Shown here: positions 42,879 through 51,173 of the stretch, piece after piece
How positions within the stretch are numbered: the stretch's first letter is position 1
How the letters are laid out: every line of letters starts with the position of its first letter
Assembly (NCBI GenBank): GCA_004298505.1
Contig: SCRO01000028.1
Location: 1-53,469 of the forward strand
Direction of reading: 5' to 3'
DNA: 53,469 bases
DNA from: Rhodanobacter sp.
Lineage (GTDB): Bacteria; Pseudomonadota; Gammaproteobacteria; Xanthomonadales; Rhodanobacteraceae
Notes under the pieces: generated by a model
The model's database searches: none
Seen by the model: only the letters and a program-made list of their open reading frames with translations
What the model was told of the DNA's origin: nothing
Position numbers and translations under genes: made by a program

Positions 42879-43358
42879 TCACGCCCGGGTCGGAGTGGCT
42901 GCCAGCAGTTCGGCGAGGGCGCGGGTACTGCTGGCCAGACTCTCGTGCCAGGACAACCCGGTAATTCTCTCACCTGTGGCCGAATCGGCAAAATCCTCGG
43001 CCTGGCCCGGCGGCAGCAGGTGGCGGTAGTCCACGGTGATCTCGCTACCGGCAGGCAGATTGGCCAACGCGAACACGAAACCCAGGTGCCATAGCCCGTT
43101 CGGCGTGAAACTGTGGTTGATGTAGCACTCGTCAGGCCAGTCGGGCGACAGCGTGTAGTGATCCTCGAACCAGCGCGCGCTGGCATGCCACTGGGAGCGC
43201 AGCTCGGCGCAGGCCTCGATCTCGGCTTGCCGGAAGGTGGTTGCGATGCCGTCGGGCGCCGTGATGATGCGGCCGGCGGCCACGGTCTCATCCAGAAACA
43301 GGCCCTTGCCGGCCGCAGGGATGGTGGACGGCGCAATGTGGTAACGCGGCAGGATCAT
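42879..43358 (-). CDS. Bacterial SET-domain protein
   Basis: This 159-residue protein carries a compact SET domain. IPAAGKGLFLDETVAAGRIIT is the N-terminal SET strand. DECYINHSFTPNGLWHLGFVFALANLPAGSEITVDY contains the NHS..PN and the GxExTxDY motifs for S-adenosylmethionine and the catalytic Tyr. It may methylate a lysine of a protein. The post-SET zinc-binding cysteines of eukaryotic members are absent. The neighbouring GNAT suggests a small modification unit. A protein target cannot be predicted. Confidence 0.8.
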   Translation of the reverse strand: MILPRYHIAPSTIPAAGKGLFLDETVAAGRIITAPDGIATTFRQAEIEACAELRSQWHASARWFEDHYTLSPDWPDECYINHSFTPNGLWHLGFVFALANLPAGSEITVDYRHLLPPGQAEDFADSATGERITGLSWHESLASSTRALAELLAATPTRA

Positions 43359-43451
43359 CGCAGGGCACGGTCGGCTGGGGCGCGCGAGTGTAGCGCAGGC
43401 AGTACGCCGCGGCGTGCCGCCTGCGCGGATCGTCGTGGTCCGGGAGGCGAC

Positions 43452-43787
43452 TTACTCCTTGTCCACCGCCTTCCGGTGTCTGGGCTGGGGTTCGGCGACC
43501 GCATCCCCTTTGGCGGCGCTGTCGGCGAGCAGGATGGCGCTGCGATTGCGCTCGATCGTGGCCTTGCCGATGCCCTTGACGTGTTTGAGGTCATCGGCCT
43601 TCTTGAACGGGCCGTGCGCTTCGCGCCAGGCCACGATGGCGTCGGCGCGCGAGGCGCCGATGCCGTCAAGCGACTTGGCGATGGTCCTGGCGTTGGCCTG
43701 GTTGATGTTGACTGGCGTGGCGGCGAGCAACAGGCCCGGCGCGACGAGGGCCAGCGCGACGGCGAGCTTGACAAGTTTGCTGAACAT
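43452..43787 (-). CDS. ComEA-like helix-hairpin-helix protein, exported
   Basis: This 111-residue protein has a signal peptide (MFSKLVKLAVALALVAPGLLLA) and a double helix-hairpin-helix DNA-binding domain. The domain reads VNINQANARTIAKSLDGIGASRADAIVAWRE and LKHVKGIGKATIERNRSAI. It resembles the small periplasmic ComEA proteins that bind incoming DNA during natural transformation. The C-terminal tail of about 25 residues is charged. No other competence genes are adjacent. Confidence 0.85.
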   Translation of the reverse strand: MFSKLVKLAVALALVAPGLLLAATPVNINQANARTIAKSLDGIGASRADAIVAWREAHGPFKKADDLKHVKGIGKATIERNRSAILLADSAAKGDAVAEPQPRHRKAVDKE

Positions 43788-43998
43788 GGTTTTCCTCCTT
43801 GGACGGATGATGTAGTGGCGGCGGCAGCGTGCCGCGGCATCACCATGCGCGATGGCGGTCGGTCGCGCAGTCGGGAGTCCCATCCGTTGATCGTCCGGCC
43901 TGCGCGCGCTTCGTTGTGGGCGTTGGTCACCTCGCGTGTCAGTGCCGCCGAAACGCGCTGCTACACTGGCCTACTGTTTGCAAGCCGGAGTTCGTGCG

Positions 43999-45423
43999 AT
44001 GGATACCAGCCGCCTGTCCCGTTTCGTTGGCGATTTGTGGGATGCCGAAATCGTGCCGCAACTGGTGGAATACATCCGTATTCCCAACAAGTCGCCGATG
44101 TTCGACAAGGACTGGGCCAGCCACGGACACATGGATGCCGCGGTCAAGCTGATAGCAACCTGGGCGCGTTCCAAACTGGGTCAGTTGCCCGGTGCCACGC
44201 TGGATGTGGTACGGCTGGAAGGGCGCACGCCGCTGATCTACATCGAGGTGCCAGGGCCGGGCGAGGATACGGTGCTGCTGTACGGCCACCTGGACAAGCA
44301 GCCTGAGATGACTGGCTGGGCCGACGATCTTGGTCCGTGGAAGCCGGTGCTCAAAGGCGACAAGCTGTACGGCCGTGGCGGCGCCGACGATGGGTACGCG
44401 ATCTTCGGTTCGCTGGCCGCGTTGCTGGCGCTGCATGAGCAAGGCATTCCCCACGCGCGTTGCGTGATCATGATCGAAGCCTGCGAGGAATCGGGCAGCT
44501 ACGACCTGCCGTTCTACGTCGATCATCTGGCGCCGCGCATCGGCAGCCCGACCCTGGTGGTGTGTCTGGATTCGGGCTGCGGCAATTACGATCAGCTGTG
44601 GCTGACCACCTCGCTGCGCGGCATGACTGGCGGCAACCTCGAAGTGCAGGTGCTGGAAGAAGGCGTGCATTCGGGCGACGCCTCGGGCGTGGTGCCGTCG
44701 AGCTTTCGCATCCTGCGCGAACTGCTGTCGCGCCTGGAGGATCCGGCCACCGGCAAGATCAAGCCAAAAGAGCTTTATGTCGAGGTTCCCGCCGAGCGGA
44801 TCGAGCAGGCGAAAGCTTCGGCTGACGTACTGGGTACCGATATCTTCAGCAAGTTCCCTCGGGTCGAGGGCATGCAGCCGGTCACCGACGACCTGGCCGA
44901 GCTGGTGCTCAACCGCACCTGGCGCCCGCAACTGGCGGTGACCGGCATCGGCGGCATGCCGTCGCTGGACAGCGCTGGCAACGTATTGCGCCCGTTCACG
45001 GCGGTGAAGCTCAGCCTGCGCGTGCCACCCACGCTCAGCGGCGCCAAGGCCGGCACCCTCGTCAAACAACTACTGGAAGCCGACCCGCCGTACGGCGCCA
45101 AGGTCAGTTTCACGCTGGGGAAGGACAGCAGCGGCTGGAATGCACCGGCGCTGTCGCCGTGGCTGGCCGAGGCGGTCAACGGGGCTTCGCAGCATTACTT
45201 CGGTGCGCCGGCCACTTACATGGGCGAGGGTGGCAGCATCCCGTTCATGGGCATGCTTGGCGAGAAGTTTCCGCAGGCGCAGTTCCTGATCACCGGCGTG
45301 CTGGGCCCGCACTCCAATGCGCATGGGCCGAACGAGTTCCTGCACATCCCCACCGGCAAGAAGGTCAGCATGGTGGTGGCCGAGGTGGTGGCACGCCATC
45401 ACCAGCAGGGCAGCAAGGCCTGA
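43999..45423 (+). CDS. M20-family metallopeptidase (dipeptidase-like)
   Basis: This 474-residue enzyme has the M20 catalytic core. The metal ligands are His97 in VLLYGHLDKQPE and Asp130 in GRGGADDGYA, with the Glu163/Glu164 pair in IEACEESGS. Further ligands are near CLDSGCGNYD and the C-terminal GPHSNAHGPNEF. The lid domain includes LRGMTGGNLEVQV. It hydrolyses dipeptides or N-acyl amino acids in the cytoplasm and needs zinc. The start at 43999 is where homology begins. It is followed by the YggS gene after 12 bases. Confidence 0.9.
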   Translation: MDTSRLSRFVGDLWDAEIVPQLVEYIRIPNKSPMFDKDWASHGHMDAAVKLIATWARSKLGQLPGATLDVVRLEGRTPLIYIEVPGPGEDTVLLYGHLDKQPEMTGWADDLGPWKPVLKGDKLYGRGGADDGYAIFGSLAALLALHEQGIPHARCVIMIEACEESGSYDLPFYVDHLAPRIGSPTLVVCLDSGCGNYDQLWLTTSLRGMTGGNLEVQVLEEGVHSGDASGVVPSSFRILRELLSRLEDPATGKIKPKELYVEVPAERIEQAKASADVLGTDIFSKFPRVEGMQPVTDDLAELVLNRTWRPQLAVTGIGGMPSLDSAGNVLRPFTAVKLSLRVPPTLSGAKAGTLVKQLLEADPPYGAKVSFTLGKDSSGWNAPALSPWLAEAVNGASQHYFGAPATYMGEGGSIPFMGMLGEKFPQAQFLITGVLGPHSNAHGPNEFLHIPTGKKVSMVVAEVVARHHQQGSKA

Positions 45424-45435
45424 GAGGCTGTGAAC

Positions 45436-46161
45436 ATGGATACGCGCGCGCTTGCAGACCAATGGGCGCAGATCCGCCGCCGGGTCGATGCTGCCTGTCG
45501 CGCGGCTGGCCGCGACCCGGCCGAAGTGAACATCCTTCCGGTCAGCAAGACCTTCGGCCCGGACGTGATCCGCGCTGGCGTGGCGCTGGGTATGCGCCGT
45601 TTCGGCGAGAACAAGGTACAGGAGATCCGCGACAAGGCCGGGCCGCTGGCTGACTGCGGCATCGACTGGGTGATGATCGGCCACCTGCAAACCAACAAGG
45701 CGAAGGATATCGCCCGGCTGGCCAGCGAGGTGCAGTCGCTGGATCGGCTAGAACTGGCCGAAGCGCTGGACCGGCGGCTGCAGCACGAGGGCCGCGCGAT
45801 CGACGTGCTGGTGCAAGTGAAGACCTCACCCGAGCCCAGCAAATACGGACTGCCACCTGAACAGCTACCCGGTTTCCTGAATGCCCTACGTAGCTACGAC
45901 ACGTTGCGGGTGGGTGGCCTCATGACCCTGGCGATATTGTCTACCGAGCCGGCCGAAATACGTGGCTGTTTCCGCCTGCTGTGCGAACTGCGTGATCAGG
46001 CGGCGGCACAAGATCATGATTTGCCTAAACTTTCGATGGGCATGAGTAGTGATTTCCCAATCGCCATCGCCGAGGGCGCGACCGAGGTAAGGATCGGCAC
46101 GGCGATCTTCGGCAAGCGCCCCTATCCGGATTCGTATTATTGGCCGGAGCCGCGTGTCTAG
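45436..46161 (+). CDS. yggS: YggS/PROSC-family PLP homeostasis protein
   Basis: This 241-residue protein is the single-domain alanine-racemase-like PLP-binding protein. Its Lys38 lies in ILPVSKTFG, followed by GENKVQEIRDK, DWVMIGHLQTNKAKDI and the late LSMGMSSDFPIAIAEGATEVRIGTAIFG. It buffers pyridoxal phosphate and affects amino-acid and keto-acid balance. The ATG at 45436 has GAGAGG 8 bases upstream. A GTG at 45430 is too close to that site. It lies 12 bases after the M20 gene in the same unit. Confidence 0.93.
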   Translation: MDTRALADQWAQIRRRVDAACRAAGRDPAEVNILPVSKTFGPDVIRAGVALGMRRFGENKVQEIRDKAGPLADCGIDWVMIGHLQTNKAKDIARLASEVQSLDRLELAEALDRRLQHEGRAIDVLVQVKTSPEPSKYGLPPEQLPGFLNALRSYDTLRVGGLMTLAILSTEPAEIRGCFRLLCELRDQAAAQDHDLPKLSMGMSSDFPIAIAEGATEVRIGTAIFGKRPYPDSYYWPEPRV

Positions 46162-46348
46162 TCATAAACTTCGTTGAATCAAGGGGTTTGGGTGGAATGT
46201 GTCCGCCATCCCGGCTTTCTGAAACGATAGGGTTCAGTTAACCTCGATCCAACATCTGGGCTGCGTCTTTTTGCTACTTTCACCTCTCGATCACGTCGTC
46301 AGCGTCTGCAGGCGGCAAACCCTCTGAATACCTGGGGATTTTCCCTGC

Positions 46349-47074
46349 ATGCCCATCAAACGATTGACCGTGCTCGCCGTGCTCGCCCCCGCGCTGCTGC
46401 TTTCGGGCTCCCTCTACGCCAGCGGCGCCCAGTCTGCCAGCAGCCTGATCATCAGCGCGCCTGTCGCGGCCAACGTGGCATCGTCGCTGTTGCATCCGCT
46501 GCCGGCGTTCACACCTGCCTCCGGCCTGGGCCAGTCGGTGCTTCCGGACAATGTCCAGGCGCTTCTGGCCAGTGTTGCGGCACCCGGCTCGACAGCTGCT
46601 GCCGCGATAGAAGGTCAGGCAGATGGTGATCAGTCCACGGCGACCAGCATCGCGAAAGAGAACATCACCGACCTGCGCAAGGCCTTGCTGGCCGCGGCCA
46701 TGGGCCTGCGCGACATCCGCTACGTGCGCGGCGGTCACAACCCCTCTACCGGTTTCGATTGCAGCGGGTTCGTCCGCTACGTGTTCGCCCATGCCATCGG
46801 CCTGCAACTGCCCAACAATTCAGCCGCGCAGTTCATGGCGGGAATCAAGGTCAAGCGGTCGGACATGAAGCCCGGCGATTTGGTGTTCTTCCACACCGGC
46901 GGTCGTCATCGCATCTCGCATGTGGGTATCTACATTTCGAATGGTCGCTTCATCCATTCGCCGACTACCGGCAAGTCGGTGGAGATTTCCAGCCTGGACA
47001 ACGACTACTGGGCCAAGCGCTTCGCTGGCGCCAAGCGACCGGAAGCGATCGCGCTGGCCGCCAACCGGGGTTGA
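46349..47074 (+). CDS. NlpC/P60 peptidoglycan hydrolase, exported
   Basis: This 241-residue protein has a signal peptide (residues 1-24). A linker of about 90 residues, rich in Ala and Ser, precedes a C-terminal NlpC/P60 domain. The catalytic Cys138 is in GFDCSGFVRYV, His191 in ISHVGIYI, and the third polar residue is His203 in RFIHSP. It cleaves the gamma-glutamyl-diaminopimelate type bond of cell-wall peptides in the periplasm. The gene has its own terminator and a 187-base upstream gap in which I see no strong promoter. Confidence 0.9.
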   Translation: MPIKRLTVLAVLAPALLLSGSLYASGAQSASSLIISAPVAANVASSLLHPLPAFTPASGLGQSVLPDNVQALLASVAAPGSTAAAAIEGQADGDQSTATSIAKENITDLRKALLAAAMGLRDIRYVRGGHNPSTGFDCSGFVRYVFAHAIGLQLPNNSAAQFMAGIKVKRSDMKPGDLVFFHTGGRHRISHVGIYISNGRFIHSPTTGKSVEISSLDNDYWAKRFAGAKRPEAIALAANRG

Positions 47075-47096
47075 GTCAGATTCTCGTGCTCCCACG

Positions 47097-47122
47097 AAAG
47101 CCGCCTCACGGCGGCTTTTTCC
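47097..47122 (+). terminator. Intrinsic terminator after NlpC/P60 gene
   Basis: A perfect 9-bp stem (AAAGCCGCC at 47097-47105, loop TCAC, complementary arm 47110-47118) continues into TTTTT. It starts 22 bases after the stop codon. Confidence 0.88.
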
Positions 47123-47274
47123 ATTTGGTCCTCGCGGCGGTGCCATGGGTAGTGTGGTGAACGATTCCGCACATGCCCGGTCAACGCAGGGCAGCGTCTG
47201 TCGCTGCCGTGCCCGCTGCATGGCGATATCCGGCCATCACCGTTACGCTCGTCCGATCCCATGGAAACCGCTCG

Positions 47275-47940
47275 ATGCCTTTTGACTTGCCACCCGTCAC
47301 GCGCAACCTGTTGATCGCCAACGTCGTGGTGTTTTTGCTGCAGATGTTGTTGCACGACTCGACCAGTTTCGCGCTGACTCAGCATTTCGCGTTGTGGCCG
47401 CTCGGGCCGGATATCAGCGGAACAACATCCGATGGCAACGTGGTTACCGCTGGCTTTCGGATCTGGCAGTTGGTCACCTACGCGTTCATGCATGGCGGGG
47501 TAACCCATATCCTGTTCAACATGTTCGCGTTGTGGATGTTCGGCGGCGCCATCGAGCGCACCTTCGGTGCGCGTAATTTCATCATCTACTACTTCGTCTG
47601 CGCGATCGTCGCGGCACTGGCCCAGTTGCTGGTGGTGCACTGGTTCACCCACGGCTTCTACCCGACGTTGGGTGCTTCGGGGGCGATCTTCGGTCTGCTG
47701 CTGGCGTTCGGCATGATGTATCCGCACGAGAAAGTGATGCTGATCTTCCTGCCGGTGCCGATGCCGGCGTGGCTGTTCGTGATCGGCTACGCCGCAGTGG
47801 AACTGGTGCTTGGCGTCACCGGCACCCAGGCCGGGGTGGCCCATTTTGCCCATCTCGGCGGCATGCTGGGCGGCATTGTGCTGATCGAGTACTGGCGCGG
47901 CAAGTTCCCGATCAAGCCCAAGCGGCTCCTGATGCGCTGA
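47275..47940 (+). CDS. Rhomboid-family intramembrane serine protease
   Basis: This 221-residue protein has six hydrophobic helices. The active-site serine is Ser135 in LGASGAIFG and the catalytic His193 is in AHFAHLGGMLGG. The loop motif HGGVTHILFNMFALW supports the oxyanion region. It cleaves membrane-protein segments within the bilayer. The ATG at 47275 is chosen over an upstream 47173 start because helix 1 follows directly. Substrates are unknown. Confidence 0.92.
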   Translation: MPFDLPPVTRNLLIANVVVFLLQMLLHDSTSFALTQHFALWPLGPDISGTTSDGNVVTAGFRIWQLVTYAFMHGGVTHILFNMFALWMFGGAIERTFGARNFIIYYFVCAIVAALAQLLVVHWFTHGFYPTLGASGAIFGLLLAFGMMYPHEKVMLIFLPVPMPAWLFVIGYAAVELVLGVTGTQAGVAHFAHLGGMLGGIVLIEYWRGKFPIKPKRLLMR

Positions 47941-47968
47941 ATGTCCGCGCATAGAGGGGCGCACGCTG

Positions 47969-48047
47969 CGTAGGGCGGGCACTGCCCGCCGGCTTTTCGG
48001 TTTCTGCGTTGAACTTGTGGGAAAAGGCGGGCCGTGCCCGCCCTACG
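47969..48047. repeat. REP/BIME-like inverted repeat pair, copy B
   Basis: Two 22-base arms, 47969-47990 and 48026-48047, are inverted copies with 21 of 22 positions matching. Each arm also contains its own GGGCGGGC/GCCCGCC palindrome. This is the best example of the family also seen at 25570-25634. It lies between the convergent rhomboid and rapA genes and may end both transcripts. Confidence 0.72.
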
Positions 48048-48078
48048 GCATGGGCGGATTTGCGGGGACGGGTTGGGC

Positions 48079-50925
48079 TCAGCGCAACGCCAGGAAATCC
48101 GCGCTGACCACGAAGCGTACCGCGTCAAGCCGCAAGCGCGATTGCGGCAGCGCGGCCAGCAAGGCATGGCGTTCGTCGGTGACGGCAGTAATTTCCGCAT
48201 CGCTGATCGACGGATTCACGGTGCGCAGCGCCAACAGGCGCGACAGCTCAGCGTCCAGCGTTTCGGTGGCCAGGGCCAGTGCCGCGTCGATGCTGAGCTG
48301 CGCGCGCGTACCGGCCAGCGCCTCGGCGCGAGTCAGCATCGGCGGCACCAGCTTGCCGAGGAACTTGCGGAAGCGCGTCACCTCGATGTTGCGATCCCTG
48401 GCCTTGCGCAGTGCCGTGTCGCTGGGCGTGAAGTCGGTGCGTTCGGCCAGCTTGGTGTCGACCGTGACCACAACCGGCAACGGCGGCAGGAAGCGCTCGG
48501 CGTCGAGGCGCCGATCGGCCACGCATTCAAGCAGGTACACCGCCTGCAACAGGGCGCTGCGTGGCGGCAGCATATCGTCGACCATGAAGGCGGCATTGCC
48601 CTGTTCCCCGGACAGCGCCAGGTCCATCGCGCCGGCAATCAGCGGATGGTCGAGCCGCAGCAGCGGCAGGTCTTCACGCGCGAGCGCGACCTCGCGCGAG
48701 AACGTCACTGATTGCGGACCCTCGGCGAAGCCGGGCAGGGCGTCGGTGGACAGGTACTGCGGATCGAGCAGCAGCACCTGGCCGCCGAGTTCCTCGGCAT
48801 GGATGCCGAAGGCTTCGAGCAGGTGCTGCATGAACGCATCGCGGGCGGGGTCGTGGTCCTCGCGGGCGAACGCCTGCTGCAGCTCGTCGGCGTGCGGGTC
48901 GCGACTGGCCGCCAGCTCCAGCAGGTGGTCGCGGCCACTACGGATCAGCTCGGCCATCTCCTCGTGGCTGGCCCGCGTTTGGGCGAGCAGCGCATCGAGC
49001 TCCTGGTCGCGGTTGTCCACGCCGCGGGCATGTTCGTCGGCTAGCCGCGTCAGTGGCTCGCCGAAGCGGCGCAGCAGTTCGCGGCCGTCGGCCGGGCTGC
49101 AACGGAACGCGTTGACACCCTCGTCGTACCAGCGCGCCAGCACATGCTGCGCACTGTCCGCGACGGCGAGGATATGGATGCTGATGTCGTGCTTCTGGCC
49201 GATGCGGTCGAGTCGGCCGATGCGCTGTTCTAGCAGGTCCGGATCCAGCGGCAGGTCCCACAGGATCAGCCGGTGCGCAAACTGGAAGTTGCGGCCCTCC
49301 GAGCCGATTTCCGAACACAACAGCAGGCGCGCGCCGTCGGGTTGGGCGAAGTAGGCGGCGTTGCGGTCGCGCTGCACGATGCCCAGCCCCTCGTGGAAAC
49401 GCGCCACGCCGACGCCGCTTTTCGTGCGCAGCACTGCCTCCAGCGCGACCACCTTGGCCTGGCTGCGGCAGATCAGCAGGAACTTGTCTTGCGGATGCGC
49501 ATCGAGCAGGCCGACCAGGGCGTCCACGCGCGGGTCGGCGGCATAGTCCACTTCGATCAGCACCGGTGGCTGGGGAATGTCGGCATGGAATTCGGCTTGC
49601 AGCGCCTGGCGGGTTCCTTCCCCCAGCGCATCGGCATCGATCAGGTGCCAAGCGGGCAGGCGCTTCGGAAAACCACCCACGCCGGCGCGGTTGTTGCGGA
49701 ACATCACGCGGCCGGTGCCATGGCGATCGATCAGCGCAGCCAGCAGTTCGCCGGCGTTTGCCGGCTTGGTCGACGCTGCCAGCTGTGCGGTCAGCGCCAC
49801 GTCGCCGTGGAAGGCGTCGGCAAGGGTGGCTCGCTGCAGGTCATCCAGTGCCTCGCCGGCAAGCAGCTTGTCAGCGACCTTCGACAATACCTGCCAGGTT
49901 TCCGCCTCGGCCAGATAGCCGTCGAGATCGTGGTAACGCTGGGGGTCGAGCAGGCGCAGACGCGCGAAGTGGCCGCTGCGCCCAAGTTGTTCCGGCGTGG
50001 CCGTGAGCAGGATCACGCCGGGGATCGCCTGTGCCAGTTGTTCGACCATACGGTAGCGCGGGCTGGCCTCCTCCGGCGACCAGGCCAGATGATGGGCTTC
50101 GTCGACCACCAGCAGGTCCCAGGGAGCGTCGAGCAATTGCTGTGCGTGTCGGGGTGAGGTTTCCAGGAAGCCGAAGTCGGCAATCACCAGTTGCTCGTCT
50201 TCGAACGGGTTGTTGACTGACCCTGCGCTGCCTTGTTCAAGCGCCTCGCAGCGCTCGGCGTCGTAGATCGCGAAGCTGAGGTTGAAGCGGCGCAGCAGCT
50301 CGACAAACCATTGGTAGACCAGGGTGTCCGGCAACAGCAGCAGTACGCGCGAGGCGCGAGCGGTGGCGAGCTGGCGCGCGATGATCATGCCTGCCTCGAT
50401 GGTCTTGCCCAGGCCGACCTCATCGGCTAGCAGCACGCGTGGGGGTCGCCGTGCGGAGGCGATACCGGCCACGCGCAACTGGTGCGGCACCAGTCCGATC
50501 CGTGCCGCGGCCAGGCCCCACATCGGTGAGCGGCGTGCCTCGGCGCGTCGCTTGAGCCCTTCCAGGCGCAGTTCGAAATGCGCCACGCTGTCGGTGCGCC
50601 CGCCAATCAGGCGGTCGTCGGCCTGGCTCACGCTCTGCTCGTCGTCAAGCTGGCCTTCCTCCAGTTCGCGACCTTCGCCGCGATAGATCAGCAATTCGTT
50701 GCGGATCTCCACGCGCTCGACCAGGAACGCGATGCCCTTGCCGGCCACGCGCTGGCCGGCGCGAAATTCGGCGCGCAGCAGCGGTGCCGAATCGATCGCA
50801 TACGGCCGCAACACGCCGGCCTTCGCGAACAGCACCTGTACGCCGCGTCCCTCGACGCGCAGCACGGTGCCGAGGCCGAGCTCGGGTTCGGCGGAGGAGA
50901 TCCAGCGTTGACCGGGTACGAACAT
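48079..50925 (-). CDS. rapA: RNA polymerase-associated Swi2/Snf2 ATPase RapA
   Basis: This 948-residue protein is RapA (HepA), which recycles stalled RNA polymerase. The N-terminal Tudor-like domains (FVPGQRWISSAEPELGLGTV) come first, then the ATPase with LLADEVGLGKTIEAG at 166-180 and VVDEAHHL at 274-280. The helicase C domain has SEIGSEGRNFQFAHRLILWDLP and QRIGRLDRIGQ. The C-terminal part ends in the family SRLRLDAVRFVVSAD text. The length is normal (about 960). It stands alone with its own promoter. Confidence 0.96.
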   Translation of the reverse strand: MFVPGQRWISSAEPELGLGTVLRVEGRGVQVLFAKAGVLRPYAIDSAPLLRAEFRAGQRVAGKGIAFLVERVEIRNELLIYRGEGRELEEGQLDDEQSVSQADDRLIGGRTDSVAHFELRLEGLKRRAEARRSPMWGLAAARIGLVPHQLRVAGIASARRPPRVLLADEVGLGKTIEAGMIIARQLATARASRVLLLLPDTLVYQWFVELLRRFNLSFAIYDAERCEALEQGSAGSVNNPFEDEQLVIADFGFLETSPRHAQQLLDAPWDLLVVDEAHHLAWSPEEASPRYRMVEQLAQAIPGVILLTATPEQLGRSGHFARLRLLDPQRYHDLDGYLAEAETWQVLSKVADKLLAGEALDDLQRATLADAFHGDVALTAQLAASTKPANAGELLAALIDRHGTGRVMFRNNRAGVGGFPKRLPAWHLIDADALGEGTRQALQAEFHADIPQPPVLIEVDYAADPRVDALVGLLDAHPQDKFLLICRSQAKVVALEAVLRTKSGVGVARFHEGLGIVQRDRNAAYFAQPDGARLLLCSEIGSEGRNFQFAHRLILWDLPLDPDLLEQRIGRLDRIGQKHDISIHILAVADSAQHVLARWYDEGVNAFRCSPADGRELLRRFGEPLTRLADEHARGVDNRDQELDALLAQTRASHEEMAELIRSGRDHLLELAASRDPHADELQQAFAREDHDPARDAFMQHLLEAFGIHAEELGGQVLLLDPQYLSTDALPGFAEGPQSVTFSREVALAREDLPLLRLDHPLIAGAMDLALSGEQGNAAFMVDDMLPPRSALLQAVYLLECVADRRLDAERFLPPLPVVVTVDTKLAERTDFTPSDTALRKARDRNIEVTRFRKFLGKLVPPMLTRAEALAGTRAQLSIDAALALATETLDAELSRLLALRTVNPSISDAEITAVTDERHALLAALPQSRLRLDAVRFVVSADFLALR

Positions 50926-50954
50926 TGCGTCGCCACGTTGCCTTGGGGTCGATG

Positions 50955-50983
50955 ATTATCCGCTGCGCCGTGCGTGGTGTGAA
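50955..50983 (-). promoter_or_regulatory. Promoter of rapA
   Basis: On the minus strand, TTCACA (50983-50978) and GATAAT (50960-50955) are separated by 17 bases and end 29 bases before the rapA start. This is close to the sigma-70 consensus. The rest of the gap 50984-51173 shows no gene. Confidence 0.55.
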
Positions 50984-51173
50984 CCGTTACAGCTGGGAGC
51001 GTGTCGGACAAAGACCCAGGTGGTTTCCGTGACTACGCGTTCCTGCACCGCTACGGCGTCAATCCGGCGTTTAATTTTCGCCTGGGCGGCCACCCCACGC
51101 TCGACCTCGGCATCGAACGCGCCTGTGGCCGCCGCTGCGCCGATCGCGGCATTCCCTGCGCCCGGTCGATGCG

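Noticed and set aside
46238..46291. TTAACCT and TTTCACCTCTCGAT before the NlpC/P60 gene, resembling the block before the GT9 gene
   Set aside because: The two parts are about 33 bases apart instead of adjacent, and a 14-base match is expected by chance in a window of this size.
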